Assembly: GCA_963695505.1 (NCBI GenBank)
Contig: CAVOGX010000012.1
Span: forward strand, 1 to 64,000
DNA from: JACSRF01 sp963695505
GTDB lineage: Bacteria > Chloroflexota > Anaerolineae > Promineifilales > Promineifilaceae
DNA length: 64,000 bases
Direction of reading: 5' to 3'
Below, piece by piece: positions 1 through 6,722 of the stretch. Below the pieces are notes generated by a model. That model did not search any database, was not told where the DNA came from, and saw nothing but the letters and a program-made list of their open reading frames with translations. Positions within the stretch are counted from its first letter, which is position 1. Every line of letters starts with the position of its first letter. A program made the position numbers and the translations under genes.

Positions 1-93
1 ACCCTCCTCAGGCGTAGTGTCCGTGTCGTGCCCTAATGAGGTAAGGAACGCAGCCAAACCTGTTGGCATATTTTCATCTAGCTTGATCTTCAT
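1..93 (-). CDS. DUF5615 PIN-like toxin (partial, runs off left edge)
   Basis: Reading leftward from an ATG at 93-91, the visible N-terminus begins MKIKLDENMPTGLAAFL and continues with a GHDTDT segment. This is the typical opening of DUF5615 proteins, PIN-domain-like predicted RNases, where the first Asp (LDEN) is an active-site acid. The ATG overlaps the stop of the upstream DUF433 gene in an ATGA, so the two are translationally coupled, as expected for a type II toxin-antitoxin pair. Only 31 codons lie in the window, so the rest of the active site cannot be checked. Confidence 0.75.
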   Translation of the reverse strand, partial: MKIKLDENMPTGLAAFLTSLGHDTDTTPEEG

Positions 94-332
94 GAAATCG
101 TTGGCGCAGCATGAAAGGGTAAATCTTCTTCTGCCGAAGCAGCAGCGAAAGCGATAACGGCCCAAACATCTTGAGGAGTTAAAGTTGGAAAGTCAGCTAG
201 TATTTCTTCAACCTGGGCACCTTCAGCTAAACTGGCAAGAATGGTACGCAAAGGAACGCGCGTTCCTTTGATAACCGGAACGCCGCCACTAATCTTGGGA
301 TCGCGCACAAAGTAAGTTTCATCCAGCATCAT
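90..332 (-). CDS. DUF433 family antitoxin-like protein
   Basis: An 80-residue protein with the DUF433 pattern: an N-terminal strand (YFVRDPKISGGVPVIKGTR), then VPLRTIL, ASLAEG and a C-terminal helix-turn-helix-like region containing LTPQDVWAVIAFA. DUF433 proteins are usually encoded just upstream of a DUF5615 PIN-like toxin and are taken to be its DNA-binding antitoxin. Here the stop codon overlaps the start of exactly such a gene. The family role is established by gene pairing; toxin neutralisation in this organism is inference. Upstream of the ATG the sequence reads AAGGAGTACG, a good ribosome-binding site. Confidence 0.85.
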   Translation of the reverse strand: MMLDETYFVRDPKISGGVPVIKGTRVPLRTILASLAEGAQVEEILADFPTLTPQDVWAVIAFAAASAEEDLPFHAAPTIS

Positions 333-660
333 CGTACTCCTTGTCTATCATGTTTAGACCTGCGTCTGTTTTGATTATAGCATGAAGTGGTATAGGTTTG
401 AGAACGTGCCACGGCGCAGGTGTTTATTGCGGATGCGCTGCGGTACGAGTAAAGGAAAATCCATTCCAGTGGAAAATGCCTGGCTGGATTTTCTTCTTCC
501 ATTAACGTGTTGCATCTTTCAGATTTCACGGCAAACTCCATGAAATCTGAAAGGCGCAAAAATTGAATTAATTTCATGATAAGGGAAGGCAAGTAGTTTA
601 TAAGGAGGGTCAGCGTAACTTCTTAATCGTTTAAAGCATGATTTTCAAAGGCAATTTCTG
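333..660. other. intergenic stretch without a convincing gene
   Basis: No reading frame here has a recognisable product or a ribosome-binding site. The 87-codon frame at 329-592 on the minus strand has unstructured composition and contains two inverted repeats, so it is rejected. What can be seen are a 9-bp inverted repeat (GAAAATCCA at 455-463, TGGATTTTC at 484-492) and the stronger 13-bp one listed separately. Base composition is more AT-rich than the core of the window, in keeping with an accessory region. Confidence 0.5.
516..553. repeat. perfect 13-bp inverted repeat
   Basis: CTTTCAGATTTCA at 516-528 is the exact reverse complement of TGAAATCTGAAAG at 541-553, separated by 12 bases. There is no run of T after either arm, so it is not a classical terminator. 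It could be an operator or the end of a mobile-element remnant; nothing here decides between these. Confidence 0.75.
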
Positions 661-690
661 TTGACTATCTTTCATACCCCTGGCTATACT
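661..690 (+). promoter_or_regulatory. sigma-70-like promoter
   Basis: TTGACT at 661-666 and TATACT at 685-690, with an 18-base spacer, match the housekeeping -35 and -10 consensus with one mismatch each. It points toward the split TerB-like gene whose ATG is at 891, leaving a leader of about 190 bases. No other gene lies between. Function is inferred from sequence only. Confidence 0.45.
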
Positions 691-890
691 TTATTTGGAA
701 TTGGGTCGCGTTTTGGGGTTAAGCCAGTTTAGGGTAGGTTTTAACCTTCAAACAAGAATGCAGTTCCCGGTTTGGTTTAATAACATTTATGCGCTGGCAG
801 ATAGGTTGGGTAGTGACGGCCGTTTTTCATCACGCCGAATGAAACGCTTATTTCGTTAGCGCCCTAAAAACATGTTGAGGTGTAGTAATA

Positions 891-947
891 ATGTCAGAAG
901 AACAGAAAAACCATCCATTAGAAAAATATTCTGAAAATGAACAAATC
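891..947 (+). pseudogene. 5' fragment of a TerB-like gene, cut by the insertion sequence
   Basis: An ATG at 891, preceded by GAGG at 877-880, opens 19 codons (MSEEQKNHPLEKYSENEQI) that run straight into the left end of the insertion sequence. Removing the element together with one copy of its 5-bp target duplication joins codon ATC at 945-947 to GCT at 2446 in the same frame, giving ENEQI-AYLSIL. This restores a protein of 252 residues. The fragment is therefore the original N-terminus of the gene whose body lies at 2446-3147. Confidence 0.8.
943..947. repeat. target-site duplication, left copy (AAATC)
   Basis: The five bases AAATC directly left of the left inverted repeat are repeated directly right of the right inverted repeat at 2441-2445. 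This is the duplication expected from transposition. Confidence 0.85.
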
Positions 948-966
948 CCCTAGTTTCCGGTAAATG
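948..966. repeat. left inverted repeat of the insertion sequence
   Basis: CCCTAGTTTCCGGTAAATG; matches the reverse complement of 2422-2440 at 17 of 19 positions, including the terminal 12 bases. Confidence 0.88.
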
Positions 967-1021
967 AGCTTCCAGTATGGAAGCCGAAAGCAAGCTAAGG
1001 TAAAAACCTTGGCGCTGAACA

Positions 1022-2359
1022 TTAACAATATGGGCCAAAACAGAAGGATTTGGACGCTCTAGGCGCGTTTTCGACGCCGATGAGCGGTAATACCCTTCGG
1101 TAAATGGGCGGTAACAGCCTCTTTTCGGCGAATTCGCGGCTCAGATAGGGTGGCTTTTGCCAAATTCGCTCGAGCCAACTGCCGGCGGAAGCGACCAGCC
1201 GTTTTTTTGGGCGCCTATCCCAGTAACCAGCGGGCACCGCCGGCGAGGTGGCTGCCAACCAGGTCAAGAGATTGCCGACAAAGAAGGCCAACTCGCCCAG
1301 GCGCCAGCAACTGGGTTCAGCAAAGACGAATTGGCGCAAACAGCCCAAAAGCTGCTTGGCGACCAGCGGCACCTGTTCCACTGGCCAGCGGTCGATGTAA
1401 AGTTGGTAAAGAGTCTCCAGCGCGGTTGAAGTCGGCAGGTTTGTCCCTAGCACCATATCGTCCTCGAAGAGTGGGTCATCAATGACCCAAACAGAGAATA
1501 ACTCATGGTCATCGTGGACATTCAAGTCAGCCCGCATCAGATTCAACCAGCCCTTGGCCTGGACAATGCGACCGTCGAAACGGAAGCGGCGTTGCGTATC
1601 CGGCGGCGTTGCGGCATGAAAGTTACCCTTGAAGGTCCGGGGCAGCGGCCGTACCAGCTCGCCTTTGGTCGGATAAACACCAACCCCTTTGTAGGGGCGG
1701 ACCTTAGGCCGGCGGCCGGTGCAGTTGCTACTCATCCGAATGACATACCGGGGCACCCGTGCTGCCTGAATCTGGGCAATGGAGACGCCGCCATCATGTA
1801 GCAAGACATCGTTGTCTTCCATCAAGCTCACAGCGCGTTTCAGCGTCGCCATTTTCAACGGCGCTGCTTGGGATACTGTCCGGCTGCCGCGTACGATGGC
1901 CGCCAAGATAGGAATGCGTTGCCCGTCCAGGTAACCAACACGGGCGATGAGGCCGTAGCAGATGCCCACAAAGCTCTTGCCCAACAACTGCCGATATAGT
2001 TTGCCCGACCAGCCCTGCAGGCGCGGTCGCCAAATCGCTGTCAGGTCGACGGCCAGTGGCCGGTAGCCATCATAATCATGGCGCTGCCATTGACCATCCT
2101 CACGGACCAGTGTCTGAAATCGGCTGATGAGTTCGCCAATGCGCCAAACGCCATGTCGCAACGCTGACCAGCCGCAACGAATTTCTTGCGGCGATAAGCC
2201 TGTCAGGCCCAGGGCGGTATGCACGGCGCCTCGCGCTGGCAAAAAGGCGCCGCTGATCATGGCCCATATCAAATGTAAAAGTCCAAGATTGGTTCCGATG
2301 GGAACCGATTTTACGATTTGCTCAATTACGTGTAGAGTTCTGGTAGAAGCGGTATTCAT
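1022..2359 (-). CDS. DDE transposase, IS4-like clan
   Basis: A 445-residue transposase filling the insertion sequence. Candidate catalytic residues are a first Asp in AVDLTAIWRP (near residue 105), a second Asp in VLLHDGG (near 188) and the Glu in YIDRWPVEQ (near 330). The last resembles the Y-x2-R-W-x-I-E signature of IS4-clan enzymes. Start: an ATG at 2359 preceded by AAGGAGG, a strong ribosome-binding site. The frame is open from the ATG to a stop 74 bases inside the left inverted repeat. The protein catalyses cut-and-paste movement of the element. The family assignment comes from motif shape; IS701 or ISH3 relatives remain possible. Confidence 0.85.
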   Translation of the reverse strand: MNTASTRTLHVIEQIVKSVPIGTNLGLLHLIWAMISGAFLPARGAVHTALGLTGLSPQEIRCGWSALRHGVWRIGELISRFQTLVREDGQWQRHDYDGYRPLAVDLTAIWRPRLQGWSGKLYRQLLGKSFVGICYGLIARVGYLDGQRIPILAAIVRGSRTVSQAAPLKMATLKRAVSLMEDNDVLLHDGGVSIAQIQAARVPRYVIRMSSNCTGRRPKVRPYKGVGVYPTKGELVRPLPRTFKGNFHAATPPDTQRRFRFDGRIVQAKGWLNLMRADLNVHDDHELFSVWVIDDPLFEDDMVLGTNLPTSTALETLYQLYIDRWPVEQVPLVAKQLLGCLRQFVFAEPSCWRLGELAFFVGNLLTWLAATSPAVPAGYWDRRPKKRLVASAGSWLERIWQKPPYLSREFAEKRLLPPIYRRVLPLIGVENAPRASKSFCFGPYC

Positions 2360-2370
2360 GCGTCCTCCTT

Positions 2371-3147
2371 ATGAAATTGCCCTTTCATAATTCTGGACAG
2401 AATACCGCTTCTTGCCAACTCCACTTAGCGGAAACTAGGGAAATCGCTTATTTGAGCATTTTGTCTGCCGTCTGTTATGTAGATAAAGAATTTGGAGATA
2501 AGGAAAAACGTCAACTGGATGTCTTGTTGGCGCAACTTAAGATTTCAGATGTAGGGAAAGCTAAGATCTATTCTTCAGTATTCAACCTTCAACACGAAGA
2601 TAAACTGGCGAATCTTGAGGCAATTCAAAATCTTGGTAATACGGAATTAAAATACACTTTAATCTCAGACTTGTGTCTTTTTTCTTTGGTTGATGCGAAG
2701 TTCACCGATGAAGAATATCAATACATACTTGGTATCGGGGAAGTCTTGGGTATTACCCAAGAACAAGTTGATGCCATAAAGTCTATCCAGGAGAATCTTG
2801 ATAGAATCAAGGATATTCCCTCAAATTCTGAAAGATTTAAACAGGTCATAAAAGATAGTGCAGCAAACCTTGCCGGGGTCGGTGTTCCTATAGGAGCCAT
2901 TGCAGCAAGTGGTTCAGTTTTTGGACTTAGCGCCGCAGGAATGACCTCTGGTTTAGCTGCACTTGGCGCATTAGTTGGCGGTGGAATGTTGGCAGGGGCG
3001 GTTATTGTGGTTCCTGCAATCGCAGTTGGGTCTGCTTATGGTGTTAAGAAACTCTTTGATGTCGTATGGAAAGATAAAGAGAATTCAGATAATGAGAAAA
3101 CCTCTCAAGAAAAAGGTCGAAAGTGGTCATGGACGAAAAAATCATAA
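2371..3147 (+). CDS. TerB-like protein with glycine-rich membrane tail, 3' part of the split gene
   Basis: The original coding sequence resumes at 2446 after the insertion; the open frame now starts at an ATG at 2371 inside the element, adding 25 foreign residues with no ribosome-binding site. The native part opens AYLSILSAVCYVDKEFGDKEK and later has YILGIGEVLGITQEQVDAI, both typical of the acidic helical TerB/DUF533 fold. Residues from about 170 to 230 form an Ala/Gly-rich hydrophobic segment (IGAIAASGSVFGLSAAG and onward), likely a membrane hairpin, followed by a lysine-rich tail. The stop overlaps the next gene. GC content is about 40%, well below the core of the window. TerB-fold proteins occur in stress and membrane-associated systems; the function here is unknown. 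Confidence 0.7.
   Translation: MKLPFHNSGQNTASCQLHLAETREIAYLSILSAVCYVDKEFGDKEKRQLDVLLAQLKISDVGKAKIYSSVFNLQHEDKLANLEAIQNLGNTELKYTLISDLCLFSLVDAKFTDEEYQYILGIGEVLGITQEQVDAIKSIQENLDRIKDIPSNSERFKQVIKDSAANLAGVGVPIGAIAASGSVFGLSAAGMTSGLAALGALVGGGMLAGAVIVVPAIAVGSAYGVKKLFDVVWKDKENSDNEKTSQEKGRKWSWTKKS
2422..2440. repeat. right inverted repeat of the insertion sequence
   Basis: CACTTAGCGGAAACTAGGG, the imperfect complement of the left end at 948-966. It is followed immediately by the right copy of the target duplication, AAATC at 2441-2445. Confidence 0.88.
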
Positions 3148-3482
3148 ACAGTGAAATACAACCTGTATCGGCTAAACTTGTCATTGTACAAGGAGTCGTT
3201 CAAAATCTTCCGGAAATCGTTGGGGCAATAAAGGAAATCTACACCCTCAACAAGAAAGAACAATTATTTGGTAAAGTTCTGCAATCCCGGCTCGATGAAT
3301 TGAATATTAACAAAGAGAACTTCAAAGTCTTGGTTGAGGGTTTGACCGAATTATCAAAATCAGAAAATACTGATGCTGAGACAAAAGCTATGTATAGAGA
3401 TATGATAAAAACATTGTTTGAAATCTTCACAACCAATATGCGTAGTTCACAGGACGTTTCCAACTATTTGAAAGAATTTTAG
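3123..3482 (+). CDS. small hypothetical helical protein of the AT-rich cassette
   Basis: The frame starts at a GTG at 3123 (119 residues) or, equally likely, at an ATG at 3129, and overlaps the end of the TerB-like gene by about 20 bases, so the two are probably co-translated. I do not recognise the family. The protein is charged, mostly helical by composition and has no membrane segment or cysteine. The end of one helix reads LSKSENTDAETKAMYRDMIK. Codon use and low GC match its two neighbours, so the three genes probably arrived together. It may be a partner of the TerB-like membrane protein, but nothing in the sequence proves this. Confidence 0.65.
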   Translation: MVMDEKIINSEIQPVSAKLVIVQGVVQNLPEIVGAIKEIYTLNKKEQLFGKVLQSRLDELNINKENFKVLVEGLTELSKSENTDAETKAMYRDMIKTLFEIFTTNMRSSQDVSNYLKEF

Positions 3483-3485
3483 CAA

Positions 3486-3743
3486 ATGTATGGAATAAAT
3501 TTGTTGGCAGTTGCCAAAATATTGGGAGCTACTGCGGCTAGTAATATCTTATTTAACAAGTACGGGGCAATTCGTTCGATTCATCAGGAAATTGTAAAGT
3601 ATTCTGCTCAACAAAATATTGCTATGGTTAAGGTAATGATGCGAACGCTTGCACAACAAAACGAGCAGGCGTATAAAGATGTTGTTAAAATTCTTAGAGA
3701 ACATTTTACCGAAGAAGAATTACAAGAAATCCTACCTCAATGA
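3486..3743 (+). CDS. small hypothetical protein, third gene of the AT-rich cassette
   Basis: An 85-residue protein starting three bases after the stop of the previous gene. It opens with a weakly hydrophobic stretch (LLAVAKILGATAASNIL), which may be a membrane-facing helix, followed by a charged helical part ending HFTEEELQEILPQ. The family is not recognised. Tight spacing and shared low GC place it in one operon with the two upstream genes. The three-gene arrangement (membrane TerB-like protein plus two small helical proteins) resembles accessory cassettes, but no function can be assigned. Confidence 0.6.
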   Translation: MYGINLLAVAKILGATAASNILFNKYGAIRSIHQEIVKYSAQQNIAMVKVMMRTLAQQNEQAYKDVVKILREHFTEEELQEILPQ

Positions 3744-3921
3744 GTGAAAAAAGGTGCTAACCCAAGTTGCACCGGACTCGGCTACGCCTCAGGGTCAACA
3801 GTGTGTTATGCTAAAATTCAAACAGGTAAAAGCAACTTTCGGAGCCAAAACGCCAAGCCGATTAACAAACTGTTAGCAAGAATAGGTGTAAGTTGCCTTG
3901 ATACAAAACGGCCGTTCCCCC
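3744..3921. other. short intergenic stretch between cassette and core
   Basis: A 90-codon frame starting with GTG covers this stretch and runs into the antisense of the next gene; its composition is not that of a protein, so it is rejected. The segment contains a small inverted repeat, GGTGC at about 3752 and GCACC at about 3768, and marks the change from AT-rich to GC-rich DNA. One ACGGCCGT copy lies at 3908. Confidence 0.4.
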
Positions 3922-5289
3922 TCATCCCACCTTTCTATGCAGCCGCCCGCCAACCCGCAGCCAGCCAATGGAGCCGTCCGGCCGGCGAATCACGTCCACC
4001 AGCGCGTCTTTCATAGGGCCGTTGACGCCAATCAGGCGGTCTGGCGCACATAAGTCCAGCGTAAAAGGGGGTGGGGGCGGTGGAGGCGGCACGTCTTCCG
4101 TAGGAAAACCGCCCTTGTACGTCATTTGCGCCGCCAGCCGCCCGCCTAACAGACCTAACTCAATGTCCATGAAGGGACGGCCGTATCTGCCCACAAACTG
4201 TGCCAATTCCTGGAGGCCAGCATGCAAAGGTTTGGGCGGGGCGGCGTCAATACCCAGGTAGCTTTGCAAAGCGGCCTGCCGCACTGCCTGCACCACCCCA
4301 TCCCCATGATCGGCGTTGGTGAAGATGGTCAGGGCGAAATCATGCTGCGGAGCCAACGTCAGCCGCGAAACCTGCCCCTTGGTGCCCCCGCCATGCTCCA
4401 CCAGGCGCGGGCCAAAGGTATCGTCCACGCGCCAGGTGAGTCCCCAGGATTCCTTCTCCCACAGCGTCACCTGCGGCGTTTGCATAGCCGCCACCGAATT
4501 GGCCAATAGCAGGCGCTCGCCTTCCGGCGTGACGCCATCCCCCAAATGAAACCGCGCATAGCGCAGCAAATCGGCCACGCGGCAAACGAGGCCGCCCACT
4601 GGATTGACGTATCGCGGCAGAACCCAGGGCTCGGCCACCTGCGGCGCATCGCCGTTGAGCGAATGGCCGACGGCAAAACGACGCACCATCACGTCGCCCG
4701 GGTCCAGATAGCTGTGGGCCAGACCCAATGGCTGCAGGACCAGCTCATTCAACACCTCATGGTAAGGCTTGCCGGTCACTTGCTCAATGATGGCTCCGGC
4801 CACGGCAAACCCGGCGTTGTTGTAAGACCAGACTGTGCCCAGGGGCGCAAGCTGCGCCAAATCGGCCATGTCGGCCACGTAGCGAGTCAAGGCGTCGTCG
4901 CCGCTGCCGGTGTCATGGAAGAAGTCACCCACCCAGCCGCCGGTGTGGGTAAGCAGGTGGCGCAGGGTCGCTTTGGCCGAGGCGTCCGCGTCGGCGACGT
5001 GGAAACCGGGCAGGTAGCTGTGCACGGTGGCGTCCAGGTTTAATTTACCCGATTCTACCAGGCGCATAACGGCCGTTCCCGTGAAAGTCTTGGTGATGGA
5101 GCCAATCTGGAAAAGGGTATCGGCCGTCACCGGCAGCGGGTGGTCGACGTTGGTGACGCCAAAACCGGCTGCCGCCATTTCCCCCTGGTGCCAGATACCT
5201 ATGGCGACGCCCGGCACCTTTTTCGCGGCCATCACCTTTTCTACAACGCCACAAAGGGCTTTCCATTTTTCTTGCTGGCTGGTTTGCAT
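3922..5289 (-). CDS. serine beta-lactamase-like hydrolase (class C / esterase fold)
   Basis: 455 residues, starting at ATG 5289 after AGGAGGT; a longer frame to 5424 exists but lacks this ribosome-binding site. The active-site set of the serine beta-lactamase/PBP-like family is complete: S-I-T-K at residues 64-67 (FQIGSITKTFTG), Y-N-N at 156-158 and H-G-G near residue 300. A C-terminal region of about 120 residues follows, with a run of eight prolines at its centre. There is no signal peptide, so it is probably cytoplasmic. Family members hydrolyse esters, peptides or amides; very few act on antibiotics. The substrate cannot be told from sequence. Confidence 0.88.
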   Translation of the reverse strand: MQTSQQEKWKALCGVVEKVMAAKKVPGVAIGIWHQGEMAAAGFGVTNVDHPLPVTADTLFQIGSITKTFTGTAVMRLVESGKLNLDATVHSYLPGFHVADADASAKATLRHLLTHTGGWVGDFFHDTGSGDDALTRYVADMADLAQLAPLGTVWSYNNAGFAVAGAIIEQVTGKPYHEVLNELVLQPLGLAHSYLDPGDVMVRRFAVGHSLNGDAPQVAEPWVLPRYVNPVGGLVCRVADLLRYARFHLGDGVTPEGERLLLANSVAAMQTPQVTLWEKESWGLTWRVDDTFGPRLVEHGGGTKGQVSRLTLAPQHDFALTIFTNADHGDGVVQAVRQAALQSYLGIDAAPPKPLHAGLQELAQFVGRYGRPFMDIELGLLGGRLAAQMTYKGGFPTEDVPPPPPPPPFTLDLCAPDRLIGVNGPMKDALVDVIRRPDGSIGWLRVGGRLHRKVG

Positions 5290-5505
5290 AAGCTCTAGAC
5301 CTCCTGGCCATTGTGCAAAATCATACTCTTTACAAACGACTGGCCGGTTCCTGACAGTCTCGAAAACTGCCAGTCTCTCGTCCAATCTCAAATGGAAAGT
5401 TATTCTTGCACCATGATAAATCAATCAATTTCGCGTGCTTACCTCTATTCTACCCGAAGCAAATCGTGTAGGGTAAAGGGCATCCAGCACACAGAGGTAA
5501 GCTGT

Positions 5506-6628
5506 ATGATGAAGAATTGGGCAAAGTTGGCAATGGTTTTGGGGGTGAGCAATCTGGAATTTAGCGGGATGCCGCCAACCTCCGGCCACGACTCTTCTGA
5601 CCACGCCGCCACGCACCACCTTCACTCCAACCCCTGCCCCCACCAGCACCCCGCCAGCATCCACTGTTTCGCCAACTGCGGTGCCCTTGCCTACGACGAC
5701 TGCCGCCGCACCGGCAACGGCCGTTCCCTCCGCAGCTTTTACCCCCATCCCCACACCTGATCCCTACGTCGACCTGACCATTGCTGCCCTGGCGGCCCGC
5801 CCCTACGGTGGCGGCCTGCTGGACATCATCGACACCCTGGAAGAAAACGAGCTGTGGACACGCTACCTCATCACCTACCCCAGCGACGGGCTGACTATTT
5901 ACGGCCATCTTACCGTGCCCAACGCCGGCAGCCGCTTTCCGGTGGTGATTATGCTGCACGGCTACATTCCCCCCACCGAGTACGAGACGGTGGCCTACAC
6001 CCGCCGCTACGCCGACGCCCTGGCAGAAGCGGGCTTCATGGTCATTCACCCCAATTTGCGCAACTATCCCCCTTCGGACAGCGGCGCTAATCCGTACCGC
6101 ATTGGCATGGCCGTGGACGTATTGAATCTGATGGCCATTATTCGGACGCAAAGCCAGGACCCGTTGGGGTATTTGCGCCGCGCTGACGCTGACAGCCTGC
6201 ACCTGTGGGGGCACAGCATGGGGGGCGGGGTAGCGTTACGGGTGGCAGCGGTGAACAATGCCCTATACCTGAAATCGGCCGTTCTGTACGGCAGCATGAG
6301 CGGGGACGAGGCGTTGAATTACGGCCGTATCCAGGTGTGGAGCGAAGGGGAAACCGGGAACTTCGAACTGGCGGCCCCTCAGGAAACATTGGCAGCCATC
6401 TCGCCGATCAACCATTTGGGGCGCATAAATGCCGCCATCAGCATTCACCACAGCGACGCCGACGACGTAGTGCCCCTGGCCTGGTCAGAAGATTTGTGCG
6501 CGCGGCTGCAAGCGTTGGGCAAAGATGTTAATTGTTTCATATACCACTCCGCCCCGCATACTTTCAACGGCCCAAATGACACCTTGTTTATTGAACGTGT
6601 TGGAGTCTTTTTCGCCCGTAATCGATGA
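5506..6628 (+). CDS. lipoprotein alpha/beta hydrolase (one frameshift near the lipobox)
   Basis: The C-terminal 316 residues (from 5681) are a clear alpha/beta hydrolase: VVIMLHGY for the oxyanion strand, nucleophile elbow GHSMGG, a late Asp in HHSDADD and His in YHSAPHTF. Upstream, a start at 5506 with AGAGGTAA in front encodes a signal peptide (MMKNWAKLAMVLG) in a different frame. Dropping one G from the GGG at 5566-5568 joins them and creates a lipobox-like F-S-G-C followed by a Thr/Pro linker, as in other lipoproteins of this window. The extra G is therefore probably an error or a very recent mutation. Likely a surface-anchored esterase or peptidase; substrate unknown. Confidence 0.78.
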
Positions 6629-6722
6629 TCGTGCTTCAATGTTTAGTAAGCAGTATGTCAGTACAGGATCGCCTTTCACCGGTCACTACTTAATGCTTAC
6701 TGGTTACTGCTCACTGTTCACT
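6629..6722. repeat. word-repeat hairpin region between convergent genes
   Basis: Short related words (AGTAAGCAGTA, TTACTGGTTACTGC, TCACTGTTCACT) form an imperfect inverted repeat between the hydrolase gene and the convergent C39-like gene. The stop codon of the latter (6711-6713) is inside one of these words. This is a weaker member of the hairpin class seen at many gene ends here. Confidence 0.5.

Larger units (their letters stand above)
948..2440. mobile_element. complete insertion sequence, 1493 bp, IS4-like clan
   Basis: The element is bounded by 19-bp imperfect inverted repeats: CCCTAGTTTCCGGTAAATG at 948-966, and CACTTAGCGGAAACTAGGG at 2422-2440, with 17 of 19 bases complementary. It is flanked by a 5-bp direct duplication AAATC. 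It carries a single DDE transposase gene on the minus strand (1022-2359). Both ends and the transposase frame are intact, which suggests a recent and possibly still active insertion. The element contains no copy of the ACGGCCGT palindrome that is common in the rest of the window, which supports an outside origin. The exact IS family needs a database comparison. Confidence 0.9.

Noticed and set aside
329..592. 87-codon frame on the minus strand after the DUF433 start
   Set aside because: It contains two inverted repeats, has no recognisable sequence pattern and overlaps the DUF433 promoter region.
856..1038. 60-codon frame on the minus strand at the left end of the insertion sequence
   Set aside because: It crosses the element boundary and covers the inverted repeat; no start signal.
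3752..3876. Possible integron attC site (GCTAAC near 3755, GTTAGC near 3871)
   Set aside because: Only the AAC/GTT cores fit; the R' and R'' boxes deviate from consensus, there is no integrase and no second site.
3922..5289. Antibiotic-resistance beta-lactamase
   Set aside because: The catalytic motifs are those of the broad serine hydrolase family, there is no signal peptide, and an extra C-terminal domain is present; most such proteins are esterases or peptidases.
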